64,000 bases of DNA from Cryobacterium lactosi (GCF_004403945.1 NZ_SOHM01000008.1:239762-303761), one strand, 5' to 3'. Counted from the stretch's first letter, positions 38,585 to 47,243 are shown. Program-made: numbers and translations. Notes: generated by a model from the sequence alone, not told the origin.

Positions 38585-39169
38585 CTAGGCGTCCTTCGGG
38601 TTCCGGCGCAGGTGCACGTCGGTGATGGTCACGTTCACGGCCACGATGTTCAGTTCGGTGTGGTGCAGCAACGACGTCGTGATGGCGTCCCGCAGGCGCT
38701 GCGCGGTCTGCGGCATCCGTTCGCCCCAGAACACGCTCGCATCCACGTTCACGGTGACCGGACTGCCGGGGGTCGTCACGTCGCCCTCGAGCCGGCAGCG
38801 CCCGATGAAGGTGCCGGCCACGGAGTCGCCGGCGGCCCGGATCAAGCCCCTGACGGCGCCTTCCGTGAGGCTCAGATCGGCCTTGGGCGAGGAGTGTGAC
38901 ACCGGGATCGAGCGCCCGGCCCTGGCCTCCCGGTGGATGTTGGTGAGGATCCCGGCGACCCAGCTGTCGTCCCGTTCGGGTTCGGCCGAGACGTCCTCGT
39001 CGAGGATGTCCTGGGCCATCGACCGGAATCGGCTGAGCGCATCGAAGGCTATCCGGTTTTCCGGCGCCCTGTTGAGGAAATCATCCGGCGGGGTCTCGCC
39101 GCGGTCGATGTAGTCGCTGAGCTGCTCGATGAGGTCGTTGTCGGCATGGCCGTCGTGGGGGGATGTCAT
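38585..39169 (-). CDS. sigma-factor partner with C-terminal Asp23-like domain
   Basis: A 194-residue protein with two parts. Residues 1-80 (NDLIEQLSDYIDRGETPPDDFL and the following helices) resemble the short helical region of anti-sigma-like proteins. Residues 90-194 contain an Asp23/Gls24-like fold ending NIVAVNVTITDVHLRRN, closely matching the end of the separate Asp23 protein at 39955 (VTAVDVTITDVHLPDE). The start chosen is ATG at 39169, overlapping the sigma-gene stop (ATGA) with GGAGG 7 bases ahead; ATG at 39175 is the alternative. Coupling to a sigma gene suggests it restrains that factor; this is inference. Confidence 0.75.
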   Translation of the reverse strand: MTSPHDGHADNDLIEQLSDYIDRGETPPDDFLNRAPENRIAFDALSRFRSMAQDILDEDVSAEPERDDSWVAGILTNIHREARAGRSIPVSHSSPKADLSLTEGAVRGLIRAAGDSVAGTFIGRCRLEGDVTTPGSPVTVNVDASVFWGERMPQTAQRLRDAITTSLLHHTELNIVAVNVTITDVHLRRNPKDA

Positions 39170-39738
39170 CGCCATTCCTCCATCTCCTGCATAAGCTTCT
39201 GCCTGGCCCGGGCCAGCAGGCCCCGAACCGTCGACGGAGGCAAGTCCAGCTCCTCGGCTATTTCGGCGTAACTGTGCCCACCGATCTCCCGCAGCGTCCA
39301 ACACTGACGCTGTGCTTCGCTCAGAGTACCGAGTGCACGTGTGAGCCGCTCGCGTTGTGACGCCGCTTCGGCCTGCTGGTGGGGGGATTCGGACTCCGGC
39401 GCCGGAGCATCCCACTCGCCGAGAGGCTGGTCCTGCCGGCGGGCGCGGATGCGGTCGATCGCCTTGCGGCTGGTGATCCTCATCAGCCAGGCCTTGGTGG
39501 CGGCGGGGTCCTGCAGCTCGGGCAGCCGCTCCCAGGCCGTGATGAAGGTTTCCTGCACCACGTCGTCTGAATCGCTGTTGGAGCCCAGAATCCGCGTCGC
39601 GTAGGCGCGCATCAGCGGCCCGTGGCGACGCACGAGCACCTCGAAGGCTCGCAGGTCCCCGTCCGCGGCGCGCGCGGCAAGTATCGCGTCTGTGGCGTCG
39701 CTGAGTGGCGAGCGCTCGTCTGACCCCGTGACTGACAC
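39166..39738 (-). CDS. ECF-type RNA polymerase sigma factor
   Basis: A 190-residue sigma-70 family protein. Region 2 is FEVLVRRHGPLMRAYATRILGSNSDSDDVVQETFITAWERL; region 4 is LTRALGTLSEAQRQCWTLREIGGHSYAEIAEELDLPPSTVRGLLARARQKL. GTG at 39738 with AGAGAGG about 6 bases upstream is preferred over the longer frame to 39978, which has non-coding character. It is divergent from the Asp23 cluster, which it probably controls, and overlaps its partner gene by 4 bases. Confidence 0.9.
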   Translation of the reverse strand: MSVTGSDERSPLSDATDAILAARAADGDLRAFEVLVRRHGPLMRAYATRILGSNSDSDDVVQETFITAWERLPELQDPAATKAWLMRITSRKAIDRIRARRQDQPLGEWDAPAPESESPHQQAEAASQRERLTRALGTLSEAQRQCWTLREIGGHSYAEIAEELDLPPSTVRGLLARARQKLMQEMEEWR

Positions 39739-39877
39739 CGGAGACCTCTCTTTTCTCAAAACGATCTCGGGGCAAGTTGCCAGTGTTCGTGACGAACCGT
39801 CCGTGAGATGCGTCTGAACAATATCAATGAGATTCGGCAAGAGAAAATCGCTCACCAGCACCCTTCCGTGCAGCATA

Positions 39878-39909
39878 GTGACAATCTCACCATCCAGCTT
39901 TATTGTCAC
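39878..39909. promoter_or_regulatory. inverted repeat in the divergent stress-module spacer
   Basis: GTGACAAT (39878-39885) and ATTGTCAC (39902-39909) form a perfect 8-base inverted repeat with a 16-base centre, in the 216-base spacer between the sigma gene and the Asp23 gene. A second small dyad, GTTCG TGA CGAAC, lies at 39785-39797. Either could bind a regulator. Confidence 0.45.
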
Positions 39910-39954
39910 AACTGATCCGCGCCAGCGCGGCCGACGAGCACAGGAGCCCGCCTC

Positions 39955-40392
39955 ATGAACAGTCTCACCCCCACCCACAGCCCCGGCACCGACGAAATCG
40001 GTTCGCCGGATGGCCGGCCGCGCGGCAGGACAGTCATCAACGATGCCGTCGTCGCCAAGATCGCCGGGCTCGCCCTACGGGATGTCGCCGGGATCCATGC
40101 CGTCGGCGGCAGCGCCGCGCGCGCGTTGGGCGCCATCCGCGACGCGATGAACAGCACCGACCACAGCCAGGGCGTGAGTGTCGAGGTGGGAGAAGCAGAG
40201 GTCGCCGTCGACCTGAGCATCGTCGCCGAGTACCCGGTGCCGTTGCAGCAGGTCGCAGAGGACGCCCGCACCGCGATCATCGAAGCGATCGAGACTCTCG
40301 TAGGGCTTCAGGTCACCGCGGTCGACGTGACCATCACCGACGTGCACCTGCCCGACGAGGCCGACGACACCGGCAAAGCCGACGACCAGTGA
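39955..40392 (+). CDS. Asp23/Gls24-family envelope stress protein
   Basis: A 145-residue alkaline-shock protein homologue. TVINDAVVAKIAGLALRDVAGIHAVGG is the family N-terminal motif; VEVGEAEVAVDLSIVAEYPVPL and LQVTAVDVTITDVHLPDE follow. In firmicutes Asp23 is membrane-tethered by AmaP and protects the envelope; the AmaP-like gene three positions on is consistent. CAGGAG precedes the ATG. Its stop overlaps the next start (GTGA). Confidence 0.9.
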   Translation: MNSLTPTHSPGTDEIGSPDGRPRGRTVINDAVVAKIAGLALRDVAGIHAVGGSAARALGAIRDAMNSTDHSQGVSVEVGEAEVAVDLSIVAEYPVPLQQVAEDARTAIIEAIETLVGLQVTAVDVTITDVHLPDEADDTGKADDQ

Positions 40393-40745
40393 GCGGCTCG
40401 ATAGAGACACTCGCGCCGCGCGGACGCACCCGCGTCACCGCCCGTGCCATGACCCGGGTGGTCTCGGCCGTGGCGGCGGAATCGCTCGGCGTGAAGCCCA
40501 GCCAGGTCTCCGTCGACCTGGCAGACACCGCCGGCCGCCTCGACCTCACCGTGAGCACCCCCCTCCGGGTGCTTCCCTCCGACCAGGTCGGGACGGCACC
40601 GGCCGACGGCGCAGTCCTCGACCGGACCGAACGCGCGCAGCACGACATCCGGGACACGGTGGCCACCCTGACCGGGGCGGACATCGCCGGGGTGACCGTG
40701 CGCCTGACCGGTGGCAAGATCCGTTGGCCCAAACGGGCGGACTGA
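40389..40745 (+). CDS. small protein of the Asp23 cluster
   Basis: A 118-residue basic protein starting at GTG 40389, coupled to the Asp23 gene by a 4-base overlap. RTRVTARAMTRVVSAVAAESLGVKPSQVSVDLADTAGRLDLTVSTPL and TLTGADIAGVTVRLTGGKIRW look like a divergent Asp23-type alpha/beta fold, which fits its position, but the match is weak and no family name is certain. There is no membrane helix. Confidence 0.75.
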   Translation: MSGSIETLAPRGRTRVTARAMTRVVSAVAAESLGVKPSQVSVDLADTAGRLDLTVSTPLRVLPSDQVGTAPADGAVLDRTERAQHDIRDTVATLTGADIAGVTVRLTGGKIRWPKRAD

Positions 40746-40788
40746 ACCGTCCGCCGCACCACGCCGCACCCCAACAGAATGGCCAGCC

Positions 40789-41406
40789 ATGACCCGCACG
40801 AAAATCACCTCGGCACCCGGCAGCGCTCCGGCGCGCCCGGCGGTCGCGGCAGTGCAGCGGGAAACCCGGTCCACCGGCTCGGTCGTCGCCATCACCCTGG
40901 CCTCGGTGATCATCGCCGGATGCCTGTACAGCGGCACCGAACTGATCCTCGAGCTGACCGGGCGAGCGCCTCTGCTCGCTGCTCCCAGTGATGTCGTGCG
41001 CACGGTGAGCCAGGTCAATCAGATTACCCCGGCCATCCTGTTCACCGTCGGCGTGCTGGTGGCGATCCCCGGCCTGGTGTTCGTGCTGGTGGCTCTGCTG
41101 CCCGGTCGCCTGGCGCGCCACGAGGCCCGCTCACCCCGGGCCGCCGTGATCGTCGACGATGTGGCCGTCCCGATGTCCCGCCCCGACACCGCGGCGCAAC
41201 CCACTCCGCGGGTGGGGGCCGCTCCGAACCGGTTCACCGCGGCCAAGGCCATCGCGGAGGCGATCGCCTACGACGCGCTCCGGTCTCACACGGCCCGGGG
41301 CCAGGACACTCTGCTCGGCGCCGAGCAACCCGCACCGCACAGCCGCCACCCCACAGCCACTCCGACCGTCCTGACCCACCCCACAGAGAAAGAGAGAACA
41401 CTATGA
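40789..41406 (+). CDS. AmaP/DUF6286-like membrane protein of the Asp23 cluster
   Basis: A 205-residue protein with two helices, about residues 30-50 (VVAITLASVIIAGCLYSG) and 84-105 (ILFTVGVLVAIPGLVFVLVALLPG), separated by a short loop, and a long hydrophilic C-terminus. This two-helix layout next to Asp23 genes matches AmaP-like anchors of actinobacterial clusters. ATG at 40789. The stop overlaps the csbD start (ATGA), so all four plus-strand genes are tightly coupled. Confidence 0.75.
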   Translation: MTRTKITSAPGSAPARPAVAAVQRETRSTGSVVAITLASVIIAGCLYSGTELILELTGRAPLLAAPSDVVRTVSQVNQITPAILFTVGVLVAIPGLVFVLVALLPGRLARHEARSPRAAVIVDDVAVPMSRPDTAAQPTPRVGAAPNRFTAAKAIAEAIAYDALRSHTARGQDTLLGAEQPAPHSRHPTATPTVLTHPTEKERTL

Positions 41407-41576
41407 GTGCATCAGACAAGGCCGAAAACACCGCGCAGGACCTCAAGGGCAAGGCGAAGGAAGCTCTCGGCAAGGTCACCAACGACGACTCCAAGGTCGC
41501 CGAGGGCCGGGCCGACCAGGCCGGCGCCAGCGTCAAGCAGGCCGGCGAGAACATCAAGGACGCCTTCAAGAAGTAG
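41403..41576 (+). CDS. CsbD-family stress protein
   Basis: A 57-residue hydrophilic protein, starting MSASDKAENTAQDLKGKAKE and ending in Ala-Phe-Lys-Lys. The repeating Lys-Gly-Lys-Ala-Lys-Glu heptads are typical of CsbD, a general stress protein controlled by SigB in B. subtilis. It is the last gene of the plus-strand half of the module; its role in the cell is unknown. Confidence 0.9.
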   Translation: MSASDKAENTAQDLKGKAKEALGKVTNDDSKVAEGRADQAGASVKQAGENIKDAFKK

Positions 41577-41588
41577 GTCCCTGACCGG

Positions 41589-42971
41589 TCACCCGACCGG
41601 CGCCGCCGCATCCTCGACGGCGCCGGTCGGACAGACCGCGTGTGCGCGCATCTGAACCGTCGCCTCCACCGCGGTCCACGGCACATCGCTCCGGGTGGTC
41701 GGCCGGCCGTCTACGACAGGGGCCGCGGCGGCGATCGCTGCCAGTCGCTGCGCCAGCGCCAACACGAATTCCGCGCCCGCGCTGGAGTCGTTGACCATCA
41801 CCACCACGGTCAGGCCGCTCTCCGGGTCGGAGAGCGTCGCCGACAGGAAGCCGGGAATCGCACCGGCTCCGCCGCGCATCGGGCCCACTTGCTCGGCCCC
41901 CAACCCGTACCGCCGCCACTGGGGCGCACCGTCTTCCCGCACGCTCTTCCACTGCTGCGCGACCATCTCCGGCGACAGCAGGCTGCCCGTGGCCAACGCC
42001 TGCGACCAGGTCTTCAGATCCTCCAGGGTGGAAACGGCCCCGCCGGCGACCCCGCTCATCGAGTTGGACAACCGTGTCACGTCGAGCGGACGCGTGCAGT
42101 CCTGGATGCCGTCGGCGTCGAGGGCGGCCGCCCAGCCGTTCGGGTGGGCACCGGGCAGGTCGACGTCCTCCGGGCCGGGAAACGACGTGTCGCCCAACCC
42201 CAGCGGTTCGAACACGTACCGCCGGTAGAGCTCCGGCCAGCTATCACCTGTCGCCTCCTCCAAGGCCATCCCGAGCAGCTGCACACCGGCGTCGGACCGG
42301 GTCCAGATGCGGCCGGGCTGCCCGGCCCTGGTGGACCCCAGACCGCCCGACACGAGCTCCAGAGGCGGCCACCTGCGGGTGGGATTGTTGACGAACTGCG
42401 GCTCAAGGTTCGTCTGGCCCAGGCCCGCGGTGTTCTGGCAGAGCTGACGCAGCGTGATGCCCTGCACCCCGGAAAGCCGGGGCAGGTGCTCCGCGACCGC
42501 GTCGTCCAGCCCCACCCGCTGGTCCTCGACGAGCCGGAGCAGCACTGTGCAGGTCATCGAAGCGGTCAGGGTGCCGATGCGAAACTGCATGTCGGTGGTG
42601 AGGGCGGAGCCGCCGGCCGGGCGGCCCGTCGCCGGGTCGACACCGGCCCCCACACTGCCGGGGCTGGCCAGCCACTGGCCCGCCCACGGCGCCCACACCC
42701 CGGCGATCGCGCCTGTCGCCCCGGCCAGATCGAGCCCTTCGGCCAGCGCCGCATCCAGGGATGCGCTGGTCTCAGCGGCCAGTGCGGTCGTCGCCGAGTC
42801 GGGGCCGACGGGAAACAGCACCCTGCCGTCGATGCATCCCGCCAGAGACAGCGTCAGCCCGGCTGTCAGTAGCGCCAGCACGGGCGACAACGGCCGGCGG
42901 CGTATCCGGCCGGCCGTGGCGGTGCGGCTCCCCTGACGACCGTCGCGCCGTGCTCCCTGTCGACCTGTCAT
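41589..42971 (-). CDS. beta-lactamase-fold lipoprotein with degenerate catalytic motifs
   Basis: A 460-residue lipoprotein; ATG at 42971, signal peptide with lipobox Leu-Ala-Gly-Cys (Cys46). The domain matches class C beta-lactamase / serine hydrolase proteins: MQFRIGTLTASMTCTVLLRLVEDQ, ITLRQLCQNTAGL, FEPLGLGDTSF and GGAGAIPGFLSATLSDPESG. The catalytic Ser-x-x-Lys is Thr134-Leu-Thr-Ala137, the Tyr-x-Asn is Arg225-Ser-Asp227, and the third motif reads GGAG with no His or Lys before it. Nothing remains of the usual nucleophile and base, so it is probably a non-enzymatic binding or regulatory protein. The last 13 codons overlap a hairpin shared with the convergent csbD gene. Confidence 0.85.
   Translation of the reverse strand: MTGRQGARRDGRQGSRTATAGRIRRRPLSPVLALLTAGLTLSLAGCIDGRVLFPVGPDSATTALAAETSASLDAALAEGLDLAGATGAIAGVWAPWAGQWLASPGSVGAGVDPATGRPAGGSALTTDMQFRIGTLTASMTCTVLLRLVEDQRVGLDDAVAEHLPRLSGVQGITLRQLCQNTAGLGQTNLEPQFVNNPTRRWPPLELVSGGLGSTRAGQPGRIWTRSDAGVQLLGMALEEATGDSWPELYRRYVFEPLGLGDTSFPGPEDVDLPGAHPNGWAAALDADGIQDCTRPLDVTRLSNSMSGVAGGAVSTLEDLKTWSQALATGSLLSPEMVAQQWKSVREDGAPQWRRYGLGAEQVGPMRGGAGAIPGFLSATLSDPESGLTVVVMVNDSSAGAEFVLALAQRLAAIAAAAPVVDGRPTTRSDVPWTAVEATVQMRAHAVCPTGAVEDAAAPVG
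41593..41630. terminator. hairpin at the csbD / serine-hydrolase convergent end
   Basis: A perfect 13-base-pair stem (41593-41605 with 41618-41630) and 12-base loop, placed 16 bases after the csbD stop and lying within the last codons of the opposite gene. No T-run follows. Confidence 0.55.
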
Positions 42972-43111
42972 GGCACCCGATGCCCATCCCGGACCCCGGC
43001 ACGCCACCCCGCGGGGAGTGCCGGATGCTGTCCTTTGCCGGGAGTGTACCCAGAGCACAGCTCCGCCGCACCCGCGGCGACGCGGACCCAGGTCGGTGCA
43101 ATACTGGGCGC

Positions 43112-43792
43112 ATGTTCCGCGCGGGGACGGGTCGCCCGGGCCGCTTCTCGGCCCTCCGACTCGGCAGAGTGTTGCTGGTGCTGGTCGGCGCAACGGTGGC
43201 GCTGACCGCCTGTGGCGCGCCGCTCATCCCCACGCTCGGGCCGTCGGACGCCCCCACGGCTGTGCCTTCGGCCGCACCGACGCCCACACCCCGGCCGTCC
43301 GGCGCCCCGTCGCCGGAGCCGACCGCCAGGACAGGGTCGCCCGCACCCACCATTGTGTCCGCGTGCACTGCCGACCAGCTCACCCTGGCGTTGCAGGAGC
43401 GCCCTGGCGACAGCGGCGCGGGGAGTTTCTTCTGGGACCTCCGCGTCACCAATGCCGGCGACGCCGCCTGCACCGTGGACGGGTATCCCAGCGTGCAGTT
43501 GATCTCTGCCGCCACCGGGCAGCCCATCGGCGCCGCCTCGGGGCTTGAGCCGCGTGCGGCGCCGTCGACGGTGTTGCTACAACCGGGCGACTCGGCGTTC
43601 AGCCTGCTGCATCTCACCAGGGCCGGAGCCTACGGCTGCCCGCTCATTCCCGTCACCGACCTCGCGGTGAGCCCGCCCGGCACCGGCCAGTCCGGCCGGG
43701 TGACCACCCCCAACCCCATCGAGGGCTGTGAGGACCCCACCATCCAGCTCGTGCGCACCGGCGCCTTCGCCGTGGAACCGGTGGTCTTCTAG
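43112..43792 (+). CDS. DUF4232-domain lipoprotein
   Basis: A 226-residue secreted lipoprotein. Signal peptide ends at Leu-Thr-Ala-Cys near residue 34; a Pro/Ala/Thr-rich linker follows to residue 85. The domain SACTADQLTLALQERPGDSG, DAACTVDGYPSVQL and PSTVLLQPGDSAFSLLHL matches DUF4232, a beta-sandwich found in actinobacterial exported proteins, function unknown. It is divergent from the degenerate serine hydrolase gene. Confidence 0.85.
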   Translation: MFRAGTGRPGRFSALRLGRVLLVLVGATVALTACGAPLIPTLGPSDAPTAVPSAAPTPTPRPSGAPSPEPTARTGSPAPTIVSACTADQLTLALQERPGDSGAGSFFWDLRVTNAGDAACTVDGYPSVQLISAATGQPIGAASGLEPRAAPSTVLLQPGDSAFSLLHLTRAGAYGCPLIPVTDLAVSPPGTGQSGRVTTPNPIEGCEDPTIQLVRTGAFAVEPVVF

Positions 43793-43820
43793 GGGTGGCC
43801 GGGCACCGGCACGACCCGGA

Positions 43821-45143
43821 CTACTTTCCGGCCACACCCTCGACGGCGGGCGTGACGCGCAGGCCCTCCATGAAACGGAGCACGTTCTCGTCGACGATGA
43901 TGTCGCTCGGACGCAACGGCCTGGTGAGGTAGAGGCCGTTCAGGCTGGTCAACCGGCTCAGCGCCACATAGGTCTGGCCGGGGCTAAAGACCCGGGTGCC
44001 GAGGTCCACGATCGCCCGCTCGTAGGTGGCACCCTGCGACTTGTGGATCGTGACCGCCCAGGCCAGCCGCAGCGGGAACTGGGTGAACTCGGCCACGACA
44101 TCCTTGCTCAGTTTCTTGGTGGCGGCGTTGTAGGTGTACTTGAACTTCTCCCACACCGTGGGCTCCACCTCGTGTGTGGTGCCGTCGATGTCGACGTAAA
44201 CCGTGGAGTCGACCCGCGTCACGGTGCCGATGGTGCCGTTCACCCAGCGCGGACCGCCGTCGAGGGGATTGTCGTTGCGCAGGAACATCACCTGGGCGCC
44301 GACCTTGAGCTCCAGGACCTCGTCGGCCGGGTAGGTGCGCCCGCCGAAGTCGCCCGTGACCTCGGCCTTGGCCGAGAGGGACTTGCCGGAAAGCCGCTTG
44401 AGCGCGGCAGCGTTGATGCGGTTGACCGCGTCGTTGCGGGTGGCCAGCGTGATGACACCCTCGGTCGGCGGGGTCCTGGCGCCCGCACCATTGAGCGCCC
44501 CGCCGATTTCGGGCGTCACCTGGCCGTACCGCACCGCGTTGAGCATCGTCTTGAAGCCGGCGTCGTGCTGGCGGTGGATCTCGGTGAGTTCGAAGATCTT
44601 CAGTTCGGCGCTTTGCCAGACCTTGGCATCGAAGAACCACATCGAGCGGTAGGTGTCCGCGAAGTAGGCGCGTTCCTCGGGGTCGCCCGGCACCGGCGCA
44701 AGCTGGTACGGGTCGCCGAAGAGCACGATCTGCACGCCGCCGAAGGTGTCGTGCGGGCGCTGCCTGGCTTGGCGGAGGCTGCGGTCGATGGCGTCCATCA
44801 GGTCGGCGTTGACCATGGAGACCTCGTCGATGACCACGGTGTCGATCGTATTGAGCAGTTTGCGCAGCTGGTCGTTCTGGTCGATGGCGTGGTCGGCGAT
44901 GACGCCGATCGGCAGGCGGAACAGTGAGTGCAGGGTCTGGCCGCCCACGTTCAACGCGGCGACCCCGGTCGGTGCTGCAATGACTATCTGCTTGCTGGTG
45001 TTCCAGGAGAGGTGATTGAGCAGGGTGGACTTACCGGTTCCGGCCCGGCCGGTGACGAAGACGTTCTGCTTGGTGCCCTCGATGGCGGCGAACACCTCGG
45101 CCTGCTCGCGCGAAAGCGGAATCTCGGGGGGAAGCGCGGTCAC
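43821..45143 (-). CDS. PIF1/RecD-like ATP-dependent DNA helicase
   Basis: A 440-residue superfamily 1 helicase. Walker A is VFVTGRAGTGKSTLLNHL, motif II is TVVIDEVSMVNADLMDAID, motif III is IVLFGDPYQLAPVPG, and VTIHKSQGATYERAIVD with VALSRLTSLNGLYL are the late motifs of PIF1-type enzymes. GTG at 45143 is preceded by GAAAG. It consists almost entirely of the helicase core. The cellular job could be G-quadruplex or D-loop processing, but this is extrapolated from yeast PIF1. Confidence 0.9.
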   Translation of the reverse strand: MTALPPEIPLSREQAEVFAAIEGTKQNVFVTGRAGTGKSTLLNHLSWNTSKQIVIAAPTGVAALNVGGQTLHSLFRLPIGVIADHAIDQNDQLRKLLNTIDTVVIDEVSMVNADLMDAIDRSLRQARQRPHDTFGGVQIVLFGDPYQLAPVPGDPEERAYFADTYRSMWFFDAKVWQSAELKIFELTEIHRQHDAGFKTMLNAVRYGQVTPEIGGALNGAGARTPPTEGVITLATRNDAVNRINAAALKRLSGKSLSAKAEVTGDFGGRTYPADEVLELKVGAQVMFLRNDNPLDGGPRWVNGTIGTVTRVDSTVYVDIDGTTHEVEPTVWEKFKYTYNAATKKLSKDVVAEFTQFPLRLAWAVTIHKSQGATYERAIVDLGTRVFSPGQTYVALSRLTSLNGLYLTRPLRPSDIIVDENVLRFMEGLRVTPAVEGVAGK

Positions 45144-45310
45144 GGGAAACTTTCGGTGGGATTCGGGGCGATGCGGGCGGTGGCAACCCGAGCATCGCGA
45201 TTCCCTTCCACTGTAACTGTCCGGCCGCCCGCACGGTCCACGCCCCGGCCCGCCGGTGGATAACTCGCGCCGGGTCTGACGGAGCGCGCCGGCCGGCACG
45301 GGTGTGCGGG

Positions 45311-46102
45311 TTACTGCACGAGCAGCTGCACCGGGAACTCGTACTGCACGCTGCCGTCCTTCAGGCTGTTGTCGAACCCGACCAGATCGTAGAAGCCTGC
45401 GGCCAGGCCTGCCGGCACCGACAGGGTGCTGCTGAAGTCGGATTCCTCGGTGCCGCTGGCCGCCAACACCTGCTGGGTGAGCACCGCCGCGCCGGCCGGG
45501 TCGCGCAGCTCGAGGGTGAACTGCGCCTCGGGAACCATGGCGCGGCCGGTGACCTCCAGGGTGCCGCCCGGGGCGACACTCGCACCGCAGGCCGGCGTGG
45601 TGATGATGATCGGCGGGCGTTCGGGGGTGAGGGTGAGGGATCGTTCGACCACGTTGGTCTCGCTGCCGTCTTCGGCACTGAGCTCATAGGCCCGTAATGT
45701 CACCGCCTCCTCGTTCTCCGGTGGGGGGAAGGCCAGGTCGCTCTGCCAGGTGCCTGCGGTGCCCGACCCCGACGTTGCCGTGAGGTGCCGCACGCAGAGG
45801 GTCTGCCCGGCCTCGTCGAGCAGGTCGATCACGAGGGCTGCCTCGACGGTGTCGGCGGTGCCCCGGGCGCTCACCGGGATGGTGACCGGTGAGTCGGCCA
45901 CCGGGCTGTCGATGGTGATGGCCGGGCCGGCGCTCGGCGTCTCGGTGTTGGTCGGGGCCGTGTTGGTCGGAGCGGTGCCTGAATTGGTGCCGGTGGGGGT
46001 GGGCGCCGGCCCTGGCGCGCAGGCGGCCATCGGCAAAACCAGGAGGGCGGCCAGCAGGGCGGTGGGCCTTCGTCCGGACCGGGGTGATCGGCTGCTGTTC
46101 AC
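45311..46102 (-). CDS. lipoprotein with two Ig-like (Gmad2-type) domains
   Basis: A 263-residue lipoprotein starting at GTG 46102 (AGGAG about 6 bases upstream) with Met-Ala-Ala-Cys lipobox near residue 28 and a Thr/Pro/Asn-rich linker containing TAPTNTAPTNTET. Two similar beta-sandwich units follow: ITIDSPVADSPVTIPVSARG to SLTLTPE, and IIITTPACGASVAPGGTLEVTG to the end. This resembles Gmad2 domains seen with GerM or other exported proteins. Function unknown. It is divergent from the next gene. Confidence 0.8.
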   Translation of the reverse strand: MNSSRSPRSGRRPTALLAALLVLPMAACAPGPAPTPTGTNSGTAPTNTAPTNTETPSAGPAITIDSPVADSPVTIPVSARGTADTVEAALVIDLLDEAGQTLCVRHLTATSGSGTAGTWQSDLAFPPPENEEAVTLRAYELSAEDGSETNVVERSLTLTPERPPIIITTPACGASVAPGGTLEVTGRAMVPEAQFTLELRDPAGAAVLTQQVLAASGTEESDFSSTLSVPAGLAAGFYDLVGFDNSLKDGSVQYEFPVQLLVQ

Positions 46103-46178
46103 GGAATGCTCCTCTCATCCGACCCTGGGAGTGTAGCTCGCGTGCCGGCAGCCGGGGTGGTCCCCGTAGGATGTGGAG

Positions 46179-47240
46179 GTGAGCTACGGGGTCGGTAACG
46201 GGGTGAGACGGGCGCGCTATCTGCGTGCCGCACTCGCGGTGACCGTCATTTGTGCCCTGCTCTGCGCCGCTCTGGTCGCCGCCATCGGCGCACTCAACCG
46301 CGATCTGTACAGCGCCGGCGGGTTCGTGCGGCAGTACCTCGAGGCGCTCGCGACGCACGACACCGACACCGCTCTGGCCCTGCCCGGCGCCGAACCGACC
46401 AACGCCGACCTCGAGGCCGCCGGTCTGCCCCAGGATCTGCCGCGCACGCTGCTGCGCCCGTCGGTGCTGGGGTCGATCACCGACATCGAGTTCGTCAGCG
46501 ACACCACCGGGCCCACGGATGCCGCAGCCGGCGAGCACACCGTGGTCTTCAGCTTCAAGTTGGACGGCCAGGACACCTCGATGGAATTCACCGTGGAGCG
46601 ACTCGGCACCGTCGCCGGGCTGTTCAGCCGATGGGGATTCGCGACGAGCCCACTCGCGGTGCTGCACGTGACGGTGTTGCACGAAGCCGATTTCTCGGTG
46701 AACGGCCTGACCCTCGACACCCGGGCGCATGCAGCGGCCGACGCGCCGATCACGTTCTCGAACCAGGCCGCCTACCTGGCCTTCGCCCCGGCTGTCTACA
46801 ACGTCTCCCACGACTCGTCTCTGCTCAGCGCTCCGGTGCAGAGTGTGCCCGTCGTCGCCTCCGGAGCCGCCGACGTGACGGTGGATGCGATGCCCAACGA
46901 CACCTTCACCGCCCAGGTGCAGGCCAAGCTCAACGAGTTCCTCGACGAGTGCGCCACCCAGCAGGTGTTGCAGCCGTCGAACTGCCCGTTCGGCATCGAG
47001 ATCGACAACCGGGTCAAGTCCGCGCCGGCCTGGTCGATCGCCGAGTACCCGGAGGTCGCCCTCACCGGCGGCGAGTCATCGTTCGACATGCCCGGAACCG
47101 AGGGTCAGGCTCACATCGTCGTCGATGTGCAATCACTGTACGACGGCGACCTCAGCACCCGCGACGAGGACGTCCCGTTCTCGGTGGCCCTCACCGTCAC
47201 GATCCAGCCCGACGGCGCCCTGGCCATCCAGCTTCGCTAG
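46179..47240 (+). CDS. hypothetical single-pass exported protein
   Basis: A 353-residue protein with a basic N-terminus and one helix (YLRAALAVTVICALLCAALVAAIGAL) followed by a long external part. GTG at 46179 is preceded by AGGA at 7 bases; GTG at 46173 is too close to it. Mid-protein FVRQYLEALATHDTDTALALPG is typical of small NTF2-like export domains, and the second half has a Cys pair (ECATQQVLQPSNC). No family is recognised with confidence. It converges with the CopD/CtaG gene after 3 bases. Confidence 0.75.
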   Translation: MSYGVGNGVRRARYLRAALAVTVICALLCAALVAAIGALNRDLYSAGGFVRQYLEALATHDTDTALALPGAEPTNADLEAAGLPQDLPRTLLRPSVLGSITDIEFVSDTTGPTDAAAGEHTVVFSFKLDGQDTSMEFTVERLGTVAGLFSRWGFATSPLAVLHVTVLHEADFSVNGLTLDTRAHAAADAPITFSNQAAYLAFAPAVYNVSHDSSLLSAPVQSVPVVASGAADVTVDAMPNDTFTAQVQAKLNEFLDECATQQVLQPSNCPFGIEIDNRVKSAPAWSIAEYPEVALTGGESSFDMPGTEGQAHIVVDVQSLYDGDLSTRDEDVPFSVALTVTIQPDGALAIQLR

Positions 47241-47243
47241 CGC

